A DNA stretch of 64,000 nucleotides from Fusicatenibacter_A intestinipullorum (GTDB lineage Bacteria > Bacillota > Negativicutes > Acidaminococcales > Acidaminococcaceae), in the NCBI GenBank assembly GCA_019117495.1, contig DWZP01000025.1:1-64000 (forward strand). Reading direction: 5' to 3'. The position numbers were made by a program, and so were the translations under genes. Below are positions 25,328-34,003 of this stretch, in pieces. Below the pieces are notes generated by a model. That model saw nothing but the letters and a program-made list of their open reading frames with translations, had not been told where the DNA came from and made no database searches. How positions within the stretch are numbered: the first letter of the stretch is position 1; the number at the start of each line of letters is the position of its first letter.

Positions 25328-26542
25328 TTATAAATTGGTTTTAAGCTCCGGAAATTCATCATAAACTGCGCCAAAATTAATGCCGGCAATGGTTTTGTTT
25401 TTATACTTTTCACGCAAATCGGCCATGCCGTTAAGCAGATGCTTGCTTGTTATGCCGTATTCCGTTGAAAGATAAGCTTCAACAAAAGCGGCCAGATGGT
25501 CGCAGCCTTTTAACATTCTGCCGTCCACTGCTTTATAGCCATGCCCATCAACATTATATTTGCCGTTTAATTCTTCTTCGCTCACCTCGGTGGGAACACC
25601 GTCAAGCATTACGCGGTTGGTAAACTCGTTCTGCGTAAAGTAAATAATTTCCTCATGCCAGCCCCACGGCAGCAGCGGCAGCAGTTTTTCGGCAACCTGG
25701 CGCTTTTCAATATCCTTAATTAAATCGTCAAGCCCTTCCACAGAAGTTTTAACCGGCGAAATGATATCGCGTGTCAGCACCTCCGGCAAATCATGGAACA
25801 GGCCGCACAAAAAATCATTTACAATGCGTTCATCGCAGGCGCCAAGCTCTGCCGCACAAAAATATCCCAAAATGGCAACTATCAGCACATGCCCCATAAC
25901 GGAAGTTTCCGGCACGCGCGGCGACTGAGCCCAGCGTTTTTGAAAGCGCAGCTGCCCTACAAGGTCAATAAATTTGCTGGTTTTGCCTTTCAGCGATATT
26001 TTCTGAACACCGGCCAAATCATAATGGTCCTCGATATTGCTTTCAATGGCAGCTTTAGTAGCATCAATGCCGTAAATTGCCTGATTAAAATGGTAGATAA
26101 TGCCAAATTCCCACTGCGTGGCAAGATAGTGCGCCGCCCGCAAAAGTTTTTTCTCCAACCGGTTTTCTTCCGGATAATCAAACCAGCGTTTAAGTTTATC
26201 GAAAAACACTTCATCCAGTTCCGGCACACGGCGGGCAAGCTGTTCATAAATCCAGGCGTTCAGCTTGCGCCCGTGCACACGCATCAGCTCGTGGTAAATA
26301 GGCGGCTTGATGTCCGTTAAAATAATGCGGTGCATAAATTCAAAAATACCGCCTTCAATAAGCGCGCGCCAGTTTAATTGCGCGCCGTGGTCCTGCTCCT
26401 CATACTTGGCAAGGATATACAAAATCATCATTTTATGCGCCTGTTTGTCCAGTTCCGTAAAGCCGTTGGGGCGGATATGGTCGTTCCACCGCTGTATATG
26501 CGCACCTTCAAACAAAAACTCTATAAACTTTTTACTCAGCAT
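25328..26542 (-). CDS. HD-domain hydrolase
   Basis: A 404-residue cytoplasmic protein. A divergent YfbR-like region is suggested near residue 20 (GFTELDKQAHKMMIL). The clear HD site is at ~230-275 (MGHVLIVAILGYF, FLCGLFHDLPEVLTRDIIS), giving His, His-Asp and a later Asp for metals. Such proteins hydrolyse nucleotide phosphates. GGGGTG lies before the ATG at 26542. It stands alone, convergent with gdh regulation to the left and divergent from potABCD. The substrate is not predictable. Confidence 0.8.
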   Translation of the reverse strand: MLSKKFIEFLFEGAHIQRWNDHIRPNGFTELDKQAHKMMILYILAKYEEQDHGAQLNWRALIEGGIFEFMHRIILTDIKPPIYHELMRVHGRKLNAWIYEQLARRVPELDEVFFDKLKRWFDYPEENRLEKKLLRAAHYLATQWEFGIIYHFNQAIYGIDATKAAIESNIEDHYDLAGVQKISLKGKTSKFIDLVGQLRFQKRWAQSPRVPETSVMGHVLIVAILGYFCAAELGACDERIVNDFLCGLFHDLPEVLTRDIISPVKTSVEGLDDLIKDIEKRQVAEKLLPLLPWGWHEEIIYFTQNEFTNRVMLDGVPTEVSEEELNGKYNVDGHGYKAVDGRMLKGCDHLAAFVEAYLSTEYGITSKHLLNGMADLREKYKNKTIAGINFGAVYDEFPELKTNL

Positions 26543-26662
26543 TTTTTCACCCCGCAAAAATACGCATTTTTCATGAAAATCAGCAAAATTTCCAAATTAT
26601 TCTTTATGAAGTTTAATATTCTCTGTTTTTTTTGCCTCTCCTGCATTTTTTTCAAAAAAGCA

Positions 26663-26692
26663 TTGATTTTTTTACACAAAATTGTTTATAAT
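26663..26692 (+). promoter_or_regulatory. Predicted promoter of potABCD with adjoining palindrome
   Basis: TTGATT, 18 bases, TATAAT. The palindrome ATGATATCAT (26693-26702) covers the expected transcript start, a plausible operator. Confidence 0.6.
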
Positions 26693-26756
26693 ATGATATC
26701 ATTATATTAGTATCATGCAAACAAAATTTTTTATGAAAGGTTGTGACAACAAAAAA

Positions 26757-27761
26757 ATGGAAGAAATGATCCGTTTGCAGGGAATTACCAAAAAGTACGG
26801 CAATAACCTCATCATCCCCAAGCTGGACCTTACCATTTACGACGGTGAGTTTTTAACGCTTTTAGGGCCTTCCGGCTGCGGCAAAACCACTTTGCTGCGT
26901 ATGATTGCGGGGCTTGATACGCCTACTACCGGCAAAGTTTTCCTTGATGACGAAGACGTTACCAATAAACCGCCCTATAAACGTGATGTCAATATGGTTT
27001 TTCAGCACTACGCATTATTCCCTCACATGACTGTTGAGGAAAACATAAAGTTTGGGCTGATGATGAAAAAAGTACCCGCCGAAGAACAAAAGGAACGTGT
27101 AGCGCAGGTACTGTACCTTACGCAGCTTGAAGAATTCCGCAACCGCCGTCCGCAGCAGATGAGCGGCGGCCAGCAGCAGCGCGTAGCCATCGCCCGTGCC
27201 CTTGTAAATAACCCGAAAGTGCTTTTACTGGACGAGCCGCTTGGCGCACTCGATTACCAGCTGCGCAAAAATTTGCAGCTGGAACTTAAGAATTTGCAGC
27301 GCGGCCTTGGCCTCACCTTCATTTATGTAACGCACGACCAGGAAGAAGCGCTTACCATGAGCGACCGTATTGTGGTTATGAATAAGGGCGTTATCGAACA
27401 GGACGACAACCCGGACACGATTTACCATTACCCCAACACCCGCTTTGTAGCCAAATTTATCGGCGAAAGCAACTTTTTTGAAACGGAAAGCGAAACGCTT
27501 GTTATCCGCCCGGAAAAGCTCAACCTCTGCCCGGAATACGAAGACGAACAGGCGGAAAAGCAGCACCCGGAACCAGGTTATTACGGAACCGTTGTAGATG
27601 TTGTGTTTTACGGTACCATTGATAAAGTATTTATACGTCTGGACAACTCCAACCAAACCGTTGTGGCCTACCAGTATTTTGACGACGTTAAACGCTGGTC
27701 GCCCGACGAGCGCGTAGGCATTTGGTGGTATAAAAAAGACGAGGTGAAAGTATCGCGATGA
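26757..27761 (+). CDS. potA: Spermidine/putrescine ABC transporter ATPase
   Basis: Energises polyamine import. ABC motifs are Walker A GPSGCGKTTLLRMIAG, signature QMSGGQQQRVAIARALV, Walker B LLLDEPLGALD and the switch His in YVTHDQEEALTMSD, followed by a TOBE-like C-terminal domain (~235-334). The start is uncertain: ATG 26757 is the last codon before conserved sequence apart from 26766, but no good Shine-Dalgarno site precedes any candidate. It overlaps potB by 4 bases and heads a complete four-gene transporter. Confidence 0.92.
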   Translation: MEEMIRLQGITKKYGNNLIIPKLDLTIYDGEFLTLLGPSGCGKTTLLRMIAGLDTPTTGKVFLDDEDVTNKPPYKRDVNMVFQHYALFPHMTVEENIKFGLMMKKVPAEEQKERVAQVLYLTQLEEFRNRRPQQMSGGQQQRVAIARALVNNPKVLLLDEPLGALDYQLRKNLQLELKNLQRGLGLTFIYVTHDQEEALTMSDRIVVMNKGVIEQDDNPDTIYHYPNTRFVAKFIGESNFFETESETLVIRPEKLNLCPEYEDEQAEKQHPEPGYYGTVVDVVFYGTIDKVFIRLDNSNQTVVAYQYFDDVKRWSPDERVGIWWYKKDEVKVSR

Positions 27762-28615
27762 AAAACGGAAAACTGATGGTTGCCCCGGCAATGCTCTGGT
27801 TAAGCATCTTTTTCGTTATCCCGCTTCTCATCGTAGTTGCCGTTTCCTTTGCCGGGCGCACGCCTTACGGACAAATAATTTTTGAATTCACCCTAAAAAA
27901 TTATCTGCGCTTTTTAGAACCTTTATATTTGCAGATTTTTGCCGACACTCTGATAGTAGCGGTTATTACTACCGTTGCTACCATCATCATGGGCTACCCG
28001 CTGGCATATTTCATTGCACGCCTGCCTAAAAAATGGCAGCAGCCGGGGCTGATTCTCGTGATGATACCTTTCTGGATTAACTTTTTAATCCGTTCTTACG
28101 CGTGGGTTATCATTCTGCGCACGCAGGGTGTGGTAAACACCTTTTTAATGAAACTGGGGCTTATTGAACAGCCACTTCAGATGCTGTACAACGACGCGGC
28201 CGTAATGCTGGGCATGATTTACGCCCTGCTGCCTTTTATGGTACTGCCGATTTACGTTTCCATAGAGCAGCTTGACCTGCGCCTGCTTGAAGCGGCCTCC
28301 GACCTTGGCGCATCGCCGATGACGGCTTTCCGCAAGGTTACCCTGCCGCTGACAATGCCCGGCATTGCCGCAGGCACAATTTTAGTGTTTATTTCCTCGC
28401 TCGGCATGTTCGTTGTGCCGGACGTTATGGGCGGTGCCAAATCCGCCCTTATCGGCAACCTCATCCAGAACCAGTTTCTGGCAGCGCGCGACTGGCCTTT
28501 TGGCTCCGCTCTCTCCATTGTGCTGGCAGTAATGAGCCTTGTGCTGATTATCCTTTACTACAAGGCTTTGCAGTCGCAGGAAGGAGGGGCTAAAGATGCA
28601 AAAGACGTGGCGTAG
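27758..28615 (+). CDS. potB: Spermidine/putrescine ABC transporter permease
   Basis: A 285-residue inner-membrane permease with six predicted segments. The binding-protein-dependent transport signature, which contacts PotA, is visible as EAASDLGASPMTAFRKVTLP. It starts inside the potA stop (ATGA overlap) and its end overlaps potC by 20 bases, so it is tightly coupled. It forms the channel with PotC. Confidence 0.93.
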   Translation: MKNGKLMVAPAMLWLSIFFVIPLLIVVAVSFAGRTPYGQIIFEFTLKNYLRFLEPLYLQIFADTLIVAVITTVATIIMGYPLAYFIARLPKKWQQPGLILVMIPFWINFLIRSYAWVIILRTQGVVNTFLMKLGLIEQPLQMLYNDAAVMLGMIYALLPFMVLPIYVSIEQLDLRLLEAASDLGASPMTAFRKVTLPLTMPGIAAGTILVFISSLGMFVVPDVMGGAKSALIGNLIQNQFLAARDWPFGSALSIVLAVMSLVLIILYYKALQSQEGGAKDAKDVA

Positions 28616-29390
28616 CCATCTTCTTCTGGCCTATTCGCTTGTAATACTGGCCTTTTTATACCTGCCTCTTTTAATTCTTGCGCTGTATTCCTTTAACGAA
28701 TCGCGTATTAACGCTGTATGGACAGGCTTTACGCTCGACTGGTACGCTTCCCTTTTCCAAAACCGACGCGTGCTGGAAGCCCTTATGAACAGCCTGTTTA
28801 TCGCAGTTATCAGCACCGTTGTTTCCACCGTACTCGGCACAATTGCCGCCATTGCCCTCAACCGCTATCAGTATAAATGCAAACCTGTTATTAACGGGCT
28901 TTTGTATCTGCCGATACTGATTCCGGAAATCGTTATGGGCCTGAGCCTTCTGGTGCTGTTTGCACAGACGCAGGTTCCGCTCGGTAAAGTTACGCTTATT
29001 TTAGCGCACATCACCTTCTGCCTTTCCTTTGTGGTAATTACCGTTAACGCAAGGCTTGAAGGCATGCGCCATGAACTTGAGCAGGCAGCCATGGATTTGT
29101 ACGCAACGCCGTTTCAAACCTTCCGTTACGTTACCCTGCCGCTTGCCATGCCCGGTATTATCGCCGGCGCACTGATTGCCTTTACCCTTTCCATTGACGA
29201 TTTTATCATCAGCTTCTTCGTGGCCGGGCCTAACTCCACCACGCTGCCGCTTTATATTTACGCTATGGTAAAACGCGGCATTTCCCCGGAAATTAACGCC
29301 CTTTCCACCCTCTTAATGTTCGCAACCATTTCGCTGATTGTAATTGCGCAGATTTTACAGCCGCAGCACAGCAGCAAAAACAAAGATTGA
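28596..29390 (+). CDS. potC: Spermidine/putrescine ABC transporter permease
   Basis: A 264-residue permease, partner of PotB, with six membrane segments and the EAA-type loop EQAAMDLYATPFQTFRYVTLP. The motif LSIDDFIISFFVAGP in the last third is characteristic of PotC. AAGGAGG lies inside the potB end. It is followed 50 bases later by the binding-protein gene. Confidence 0.93.
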   Translation: MQKTWRSHLLLAYSLVILAFLYLPLLILALYSFNESRINAVWTGFTLDWYASLFQNRRVLEALMNSLFIAVISTVVSTVLGTIAAIALNRYQYKCKPVINGLLYLPILIPEIVMGLSLLVLFAQTQVPLGKVTLILAHITFCLSFVVITVNARLEGMRHELEQAAMDLYATPFQTFRYVTLPLAMPGIIAGALIAFTLSIDDFIISFFVAGPNSTTLPLYIYAMVKRGISPEINALSTLLMFATISLIVIAQILQPQHSSKNKD

Positions 29391-29440
29391 TGCCGTAAAA
29401 CGGTTCAATAAAACCAAATAAAGAAAGGATGATTTGCAAA

Positions 29441-30511
29441 ATGAAAAAACTTTTGGTCTTTCTCGTTTCCGTACTGACCATGGCCCTTCTCCTGACAGGC
29501 TGCGGAGGTGACACAGAAAAGAAAGATGCAGCGGCAGGAGGAGAACAGCAGGTTCTCAACCTCTTTAGCTGGGCCGACAATTTTGACCCGGATGTAATTG
29601 CCGAATTTGAAAAGCAATACAATTGTAAGGTTAATTACGACGTATTTGCCAACAATGAAGAACTTCTGGCTAAAATTCAGGCCGGCGGAGCACAGTACGA
29701 TGTAATCCAGCCTTCTGACTATATGGTTGCAACCATGCTCAAACTTGATTTGCTGGAAAAAATGAACATGGACAACATCCCTAACGCCAAAAACATTGTA
29801 AGCACTTTAAAAGCACCGGTTTATGACCCCACCGGCGACCATTCCCTCGTTTACACCTGGGGCATTACCGGCATTGCCTACAACAAAAACTATGTTAAAG
29901 ACATTCCCGACAGCTGGGAAGATTTGTGGAACCCTGAATATGCAGGCCGCCTGATTCTTTTAAATGACAGCCGCGAAACCATCGGCATGGCATTAAAGAA
30001 AAACGGCTTCTCCAACAACAGCACCGACCCTGCACAGGTTGAAAAAGCCTTCCAGGATTTGAAAGCGCTTGCACCTAACGTACTTGCTTTCGATACCGAT
30101 ACCATTAAACAAAAATTCATTGCCGAAGAAGCATGGATTGGCACTATGTGGACCGGTGACGCAAGCTACACCCTGAAAGACAACCCCAATATCGGCTTTG
30201 TAGTACCTAAAGAAGGCGCTACCATCTGGGCTGATACCTTTGCTATCCCCAAAGGCGCAAAACATAAAGAACTGGCCGAAAAATTCATCAACTTTATCTA
30301 TGACCCGAAAATCAGCGCTAAAAACTATGAATATATCGGCTACAATGACCCGAACGAAAAAGCTCAGGAATTCCACAGCGAAGAATTTAAAAATGACCCG
30401 ATGCTGAAAATCGGTATGGATAACATCGACAAAGGCGAATGGCTGATTGATATCGGCGATGCACTGCCCATGTACGACCGTTACTGGACCGAACTGAAAA
30501 CAGCGAAATAA
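29441..30511 (+). CDS. potD: Polyamine ABC transporter substrate-binding lipoprotein
   Basis: Captures spermidine/putrescine outside the inner membrane and delivers it to PotBC. The N terminus is a lipoprotein signal with lipobox LLLTGCGG (Cys near residue 20). The mature protein has PotD features NLFSWADNFDPDVIAEFEK, AQYDVIQPSDYMVA and TYTWGITGIAYNKN-like hinge sequence. AAAGGA about 11 bases upstream supports ATG 29441. A strong terminator closes the operon. Confidence 0.93.
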   Translation: MKKLLVFLVSVLTMALLLTGCGGDTEKKDAAAGGEQQVLNLFSWADNFDPDVIAEFEKQYNCKVNYDVFANNEELLAKIQAGGAQYDVIQPSDYMVATMLKLDLLEKMNMDNIPNAKNIVSTLKAPVYDPTGDHSLVYTWGITGIAYNKNYVKDIPDSWEDLWNPEYAGRLILLNDSRETIGMALKKNGFSNNSTDPAQVEKAFQDLKALAPNVLAFDTDTIKQKFIAEEAWIGTMWTGDASYTLKDNPNIGFVVPKEGATIWADTFAIPKGAKHKELAEKFINFIYDPKISAKNYEYIGYNDPNEKAQEFHSEEFKNDPMLKIGMDNIDKGEWLIDIGDALPMYDRYWTELKTAK

Positions 30512-30535
30512 AATTTACTGATACTTTGCATTAAA

Positions 30536-30576
30536 CAAAACCCCCGCTTGAAGCATAAACTTCCGGCGGGGGTTTG
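30536..30576 (+). terminator. Terminator of potABCD
   Basis: AAACCCCCGC / GCGGGGGTTT stem followed by a T-rich run, 25 bases after the potD stop. Confidence 0.88.
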
Positions 30577-30726
30577 TTATTGCAGCGGCAGACTTAGTGC
30601 TATTTATGGTTAAGGAGGAAAAAGGTTTATAAGTCAGACAACAATATTTATTTTGCATTTTAAAAGTGCCGTTGCACCCACGTTGCACCCATTGACCTAA
30701 CGCCTTTGTAAGTTGCAAAAATAGAA

Positions 30727-30752
30727 AAGCCGTGGAATGCGCTCCACGGCTA
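30727..30752 (-). terminator. Hairpin just beyond the displaced tRNA-Arg fragment
   Basis: On the minus strand CCGTGGAGCGCATTCCACGG followed by a T-rich run. It looks like the original terminator of the tRNA-Arg transcript, now stranded with the displaced 3' half. Confidence 0.7.
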
Positions 30753-30756
30753 GGTT

Positions 30757-30806
30757 TTTACTGGTGATCCCGGGCAGATTCGAACTGCCGACCTACCGCT
30801 TAGGAG
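30757..30806 (-). pseudogene. Displaced 3' half of a tRNA-Arg gene (left attachment repeat)
   Basis: Carries anticodon loop CTCCTAA, variable region, complete T arm (GGCAG-TTCGAAT-CTGCC), acceptor 3' strand CGGGATC and ACCA. The 5' half is replaced by AT-rich DNA. Three mismatches against the intact gene cluster at the anticodon-stem/variable-loop border. Confidence 0.88.
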
Positions 30807-30861
30807 TTATTTTTTAATTTTTTATTTATAATTTTATATAAACTTAGCACTAAATTGTCTT

Positions 30862-30896
30862 ATATTTACAGTTTATTTTGTTTAAACTGTAAATAT
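30862..30896. repeat. 14-bp perfect inverted repeat at the island's left end
   Basis: ATATTTACAGTTTA / TAAACTGTAAATAT with a 7-base loop and a following T-run. It could be a terminator or a recombinase or accessory-protein site. The rest of 30807-31130 is AT-rich with no credible gene. Confidence 0.6.
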
Positions 30897-31133
30897 TTTT
30901 TATGCTTTTATAATGCTTTCAATAAAAATTAGTTTTAAATTTGTCTAAACAACAGGACTATTCCTAAATTAACATATAAGTCACATATTGATTAGTATAA
31001 TACTACAAGGATTAATAACATGTACAACAGTTATTATTTAATCTTATTTTTAATATATTATTATTTTCGTTACATTTATTGCATATATTGCATAATCGAA
31101 AATATATTTTTCTGACTTTTTGACATTCAGTCC

Positions 31134-31162
31134 TTGACTACAGAAAATAATAGGCGTACAAT
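31134..31162 (+). promoter_or_regulatory. Promoter of the island operon
   Basis: TTGACT, exactly 17 bases, TACAAT. The predicted transcript start (~31169) falls inside the CIRCE element. Confidence 0.8.
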
Positions 31163-31200
31163 ATTGTTAGCACTCTATTTTCTTGAGTGCTAACAATATT
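31160..31200 (+). promoter_or_regulatory. CIRCE element (HrcA operator), perfect match
   Basis: TTAGCACTC (31167-31175), 9 bases, GAGTGCTAA (31185-31193) is the exact CIRCE consensus. The inverted repeat extends to 16 bp per arm (AATATTG... / ...CAATATT). It overlaps the -10 box and start, ideal for HrcA repression that is relieved on heat or misfolding stress. The island operon begins 19 bases later. Confidence 0.93.
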
Positions 31201-31218
31201 GTATTAGGAGGTTTTACT

Positions 31219-32370
31219 ATGCCGCAACCTGCGACACATTATCTTGTTACAAGATTTTCTATTCCAGAGCAGTATTATAAACTCTGGGATAAATATAAAT
31301 CTTATTTTGGTCTGGGAAGCTCATTACCTGATCTATTCTATTTCCCCACTGTACCTATTGTTGCTGATGGATCCTTGCGGAAAGCAGTTACTAATATATT
31401 CCATTCTGATGATATTAAGTGGACAGAAATGGCTGATATGATGCATGCAGACAAATCTTACGACTTGTTTTGCCGTATGCTTGATTATGCAAAAGCTATT
31501 CAGAGTGCTGAACCGGAAAATACTGATAAGTATTTAAAACTTTTCGCGGTTGCTTTTGGGTTTTACAGCCATGTAGTCGCAGATTGTATTTTTCATCCGT
31601 ATGTTTATCGTTCAACCGGCGATTTTTGGAATACCACAGATTTCATTGATGAACTCCAACATAAGAAACAAGAAGCATACATAGACGGAAAGCTTTATGA
31701 ATGCTTCTATTCTGGTGAAGATGCATATCAAAGAATGAAAATTAATTGCCGAGAAAATGATACTTCTGCTTTAGATTTTGATATAGCAGCAATGTTAAAA
31801 ACTACATTATCTGAAATTTATCCTGCTATGCGTGATGCTTTAAACGCAGACATTACTGATCTTAAGCATCCCTTACACCATGCATATATAGCGCTTGAAA
31901 ATACTACAAACTTTTTATTTAAAGAGCGCACCACAGTATGCTTGTGGGGTCAAAAGAAATCTGAGGAAATTAGTTTCTCTGACCTTATTGGTGAGTTTTC
32001 AGACGAATTTTTTACTGAAAATTATCCTGACTGCGAAAACTTACCTGCCAGATCTCCATACAAGCTGTTCCTGTTATCTGTAACTGTTGGGCATAAAGTA
32101 TTCGATGAGGCTATGAATTACATAAATGCTCCGAAAATTTCTGCAAGCGAATACTTCTTACAGCACAATACCCATTATCTGAACTCAGGTAATTTTAACC
32201 TTGATACGGGTCTTTCTGCTTTAAATAATACCGAACCAGCTTTAACTTGCGGTAAAAAATGCAGCTACAGTTTTAAAGCAGATACCTTAAGCAATAATTA
32301 CCGTTACTTTGAGGGTGATTTTAAAAAGCATCAAAGTATTTTAGAAAGCAAAGGTCTTACCCTTTACTAA
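31219..32370 (+). CDS. Zinc-dependent phospholipase-C-like protein (island gene 1)
   Basis: A 383-residue protein whose N-terminal ~200 residues resemble the zinc-dependent phospholipase C / S1-P1 nuclease fold: PATHYLVTRF, GLGSSLPDLFYFP, and the helix VAFGFYSHVVADCIFHPYVYR with spaced His/Asp/His metal ligands. There is no signal peptide. The C-terminal part is unrecognised. AGGAGG lies 7 bases before the ATG at 31219; an earlier in-frame start at 31183 lies inside the CIRCE element. It is first of three cotranscribed genes. It might hydrolyse phospholipid at the inner membrane, but the activity is not proven by sequence. Confidence 0.75.
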   Translation: MPQPATHYLVTRFSIPEQYYKLWDKYKSYFGLGSSLPDLFYFPTVPIVADGSLRKAVTNIFHSDDIKWTEMADMMHADKSYDLFCRMLDYAKAIQSAEPENTDKYLKLFAVAFGFYSHVVADCIFHPYVYRSTGDFWNTTDFIDELQHKKQEAYIDGKLYECFYSGEDAYQRMKINCRENDTSALDFDIAAMLKTTLSEIYPAMRDALNADITDLKHPLHHAYIALENTTNFLFKERTTVCLWGQKKSEEISFSDLIGEFSDEFFTENYPDCENLPARSPYKLFLLSVTVGHKVFDEAMNYINAPKISASEYFLQHNTHYLNSGNFNLDTGLSALNNTEPALTCGKKCSYSFKADTLSNNYRYFEGDFKKHQSILESKGLTLY

Positions 32371-32402
32371 ACTTTATAAATAACATTTTGGAGGTCTGTT
32401 CC

Positions 32403-32903
32403 TTGGATAAACTTTTAGAACGTATTAGCTCTTACGATATTCTCAATAATCTATTTCCTGGATCTGTACTCTATTTTTTATTATCTGAAAATATCCAACT
32501 ACAACAAAATAGTATACTTACAGAGTTCTTTATAATTTATTTTCTTGGTTTATTAGCTAGTAGAATAGGTTCTTTGTTAATTGAGCCACTATGTAAAAAA
32601 TTAAACATTATACAAATGGCATCATATGAAGATTTTATTAAAGCAGAATCACGGGATAAAAAAATCGAAATATTATCATCTGTTAATAATATGTACAGAA
32701 CTTTTATTTCTGTATTCATTATTTATATATTTTATAAAATTACAGGTTACATTGCCATACAATATACTTGCCTTTCTCAATTTGTAGAAACAGGTATAAT
32801 CATTGCACTACTTGTAATATTTTCCCTTTCTTATCATAAACAAACTAACTATATTAGAAAAAGAGTAATTTGTTCAATTAATAATAAGGAGCAAACAAAA
32901 TGA
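32403..32903 (+). CDS. Small membrane protein of unknown function (island gene 2)
   Basis: About 166 residues starting at a TTG, with GGAGG 8 bases upstream. Hydrophobic segments are visible at ~14-27 (LNNLFPGSVLYFLL), ~40-60 (FFIIYFLGLLASRIGSLLIE), ~100-118 (FISVFIIYIFYKI) and ~130-145 (GIIIALLVIFSLS). A charged cytoplasmic segment (YEDFIKAESRDKKIE) lies between. I recognise no named family. It overlaps the next gene by 4 bases and is 32 bases after the previous one, so the three products are probably made together; a membrane anchor or pore role is only a guess. Confidence 0.7.
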   Translation: MDKLLERISSYDILNNLFPGSVLYFLLSENIQLQQNSILTEFFIIYFLGLLASRIGSLLIEPLCKKLNIIQMASYEDFIKAESRDKKIEILSSVNNMYRTFISVFIIYIFYKITGYIAIQYTCLSQFVETGIIIALLVIFSLSYHKQTNYIRKRVICSINNKEQTK

Positions 32904-33964
32904 AATATGAACTAGACTTTATAGGAATTGAAGAACATTCAAAAGATGCCGATGCTATATGTTTTCGTTATTATGATAATATTTTAAAAAGGTATGTCGT
33001 AGTAGTTTACGATGGTGGTTTACAAAAATATGGAGAAGCATTAACTGAACACTTAAAAAAATACTATTTCCAAGGAGAATCAAATCCTACCATTGATTAT
33101 GTAATCTGTTCACATCCCGATCAAGACCATGCCTCTGGATTAACAGAAATATTACATAATTTCAGTGTAAAAAAACTCATAATGAACAGACCTTGGTTAT
33201 ATATCGATGAATTATATAAAATATCAGATAAAAAAATTATCCCAAAAACTCTAGAAGACCGATTAAAAGAAGATTATCCCTATATCAAAGCATTAGAAGA
33301 TATTGCTAATGAAAAAAACATCAAAATTGAAGAAGGATTTCAAGGAAATAAAATTACTAGTAACTTAACAATACTCTCTCCTAGCAAAAACTTCTATCTG
33401 AGGCAAATACTAGAATCACATAAAACTCCACTGAACAGTAAATTCAAAAGTATTAAAGAATCCATATGTTCATTAATAGAATCATGGACAAATGAATTAC
33501 TTAGAGAAGATGTTAACACATCTCCAGAAAACGAGTCTTCAATAATTGTCTTAGGTGATATGGAAAGCGAGAAATTCTTACTTACGGGCGATGCCGGTTT
33601 ACTTGCTTTAAATGCTGCTGCTGATTATGCTGAATCTTATATACATGATCTAAAAGCAGTAAAATTTTACCAAATTCCCCATCATGGTGGTCGACATAAT
33701 GTTTCCACAAAACTTTTAAATAGAATTGTCGGAGAAACAAAGCCTAAAAATTGTACTTTTGATAAAACAGCATTTGTTTCAGTAGCTGCTAATTCAGATC
33801 ACCCCAGAAAAATGGTAACAAATGCATTTATACGTCGTGGGGTAAAAGTATATGAGACCAGGAACAAAACATTGTGTCATCATTCTAGCGATATGCCAAC
33901 ACGCGCAGGCTGGATTAATGCTAATAATTTAGTGTTTAGCGATAAAGTAGAAAACTGGGAATAA
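32900..33964 (+). CDS. ComEC-like metallo-beta-lactamase-fold hydrolase (island gene 3)
   Basis: A 354-residue soluble MBL-fold protein without the membrane parts of ComEC. The first metal motif is VICSHPDQDHASGL (HxDxDH, as in ComEC-type domains), the bridging Asp is in FLLTGDAGLLAL and the later ligands in QIPHHGGRHNVS. A helical insert occupies ~105-190. It could act on nucleic acid or phosphodiesters. It begins inside the stop of the membrane-protein gene (ATGA overlap), after AAGGAGC, and is the last gene of the CIRCE-controlled operon. Its physiological target is unknown. Confidence 0.82.
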   Translation: MKYELDFIGIEEHSKDADAICFRYYDNILKRYVVVVYDGGLQKYGEALTEHLKKYYFQGESNPTIDYVICSHPDQDHASGLTEILHNFSVKKLIMNRPWLYIDELYKISDKKIIPKTLEDRLKEDYPYIKALEDIANEKNIKIEEGFQGNKITSNLTILSPSKNFYLRQILESHKTPLNSKFKSIKESICSLIESWTNELLREDVNTSPENESSIIVLGDMESEKFLLTGDAGLLALNAAADYAESYIHDLKAVKFYQIPHHGGRHNVSTKLLNRIVGETKPKNCTFDKTAFVSVAANSDHPRKMVTNAFIRRGVKVYETRNKTLCHHSSDMPTRAGWINANNLVFSDKVENWE

Positions 33965-33967
33965 AAA

Positions 33968-33995
33968 ACGCACCTGCAAAACTTTGCAAGTGCGC
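33968..33995. terminator. Hairpin between the island operon and tRNA-Arg
   Basis: CGCACCTGCAAA / TTTGCAAGTGCG between the converging MBL gene and tRNA-Arg; the stem has one G-A or T mismatch and could terminate either transcript. Confidence 0.65.
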
Positions 33996-34003
33996 ATATT
34001 TAC

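Noticed and set aside
30515..30718. 67-codon minus-strand frame between potD and the tRNA fragment
   Set aside because: It reads through the potABCD terminator and lacks a ribosome site; not a credible gene.
30640..30720. Minus-strand reading frame giving FATYKGVRSMGATWVQRHF before a stop, next to the displaced tRNA half
   Set aside because: It vaguely recalls the tail of tyrosine integrases, but only about 20 codons, interrupted by a terminator hairpin, are present; too little to call an integrase remnant.
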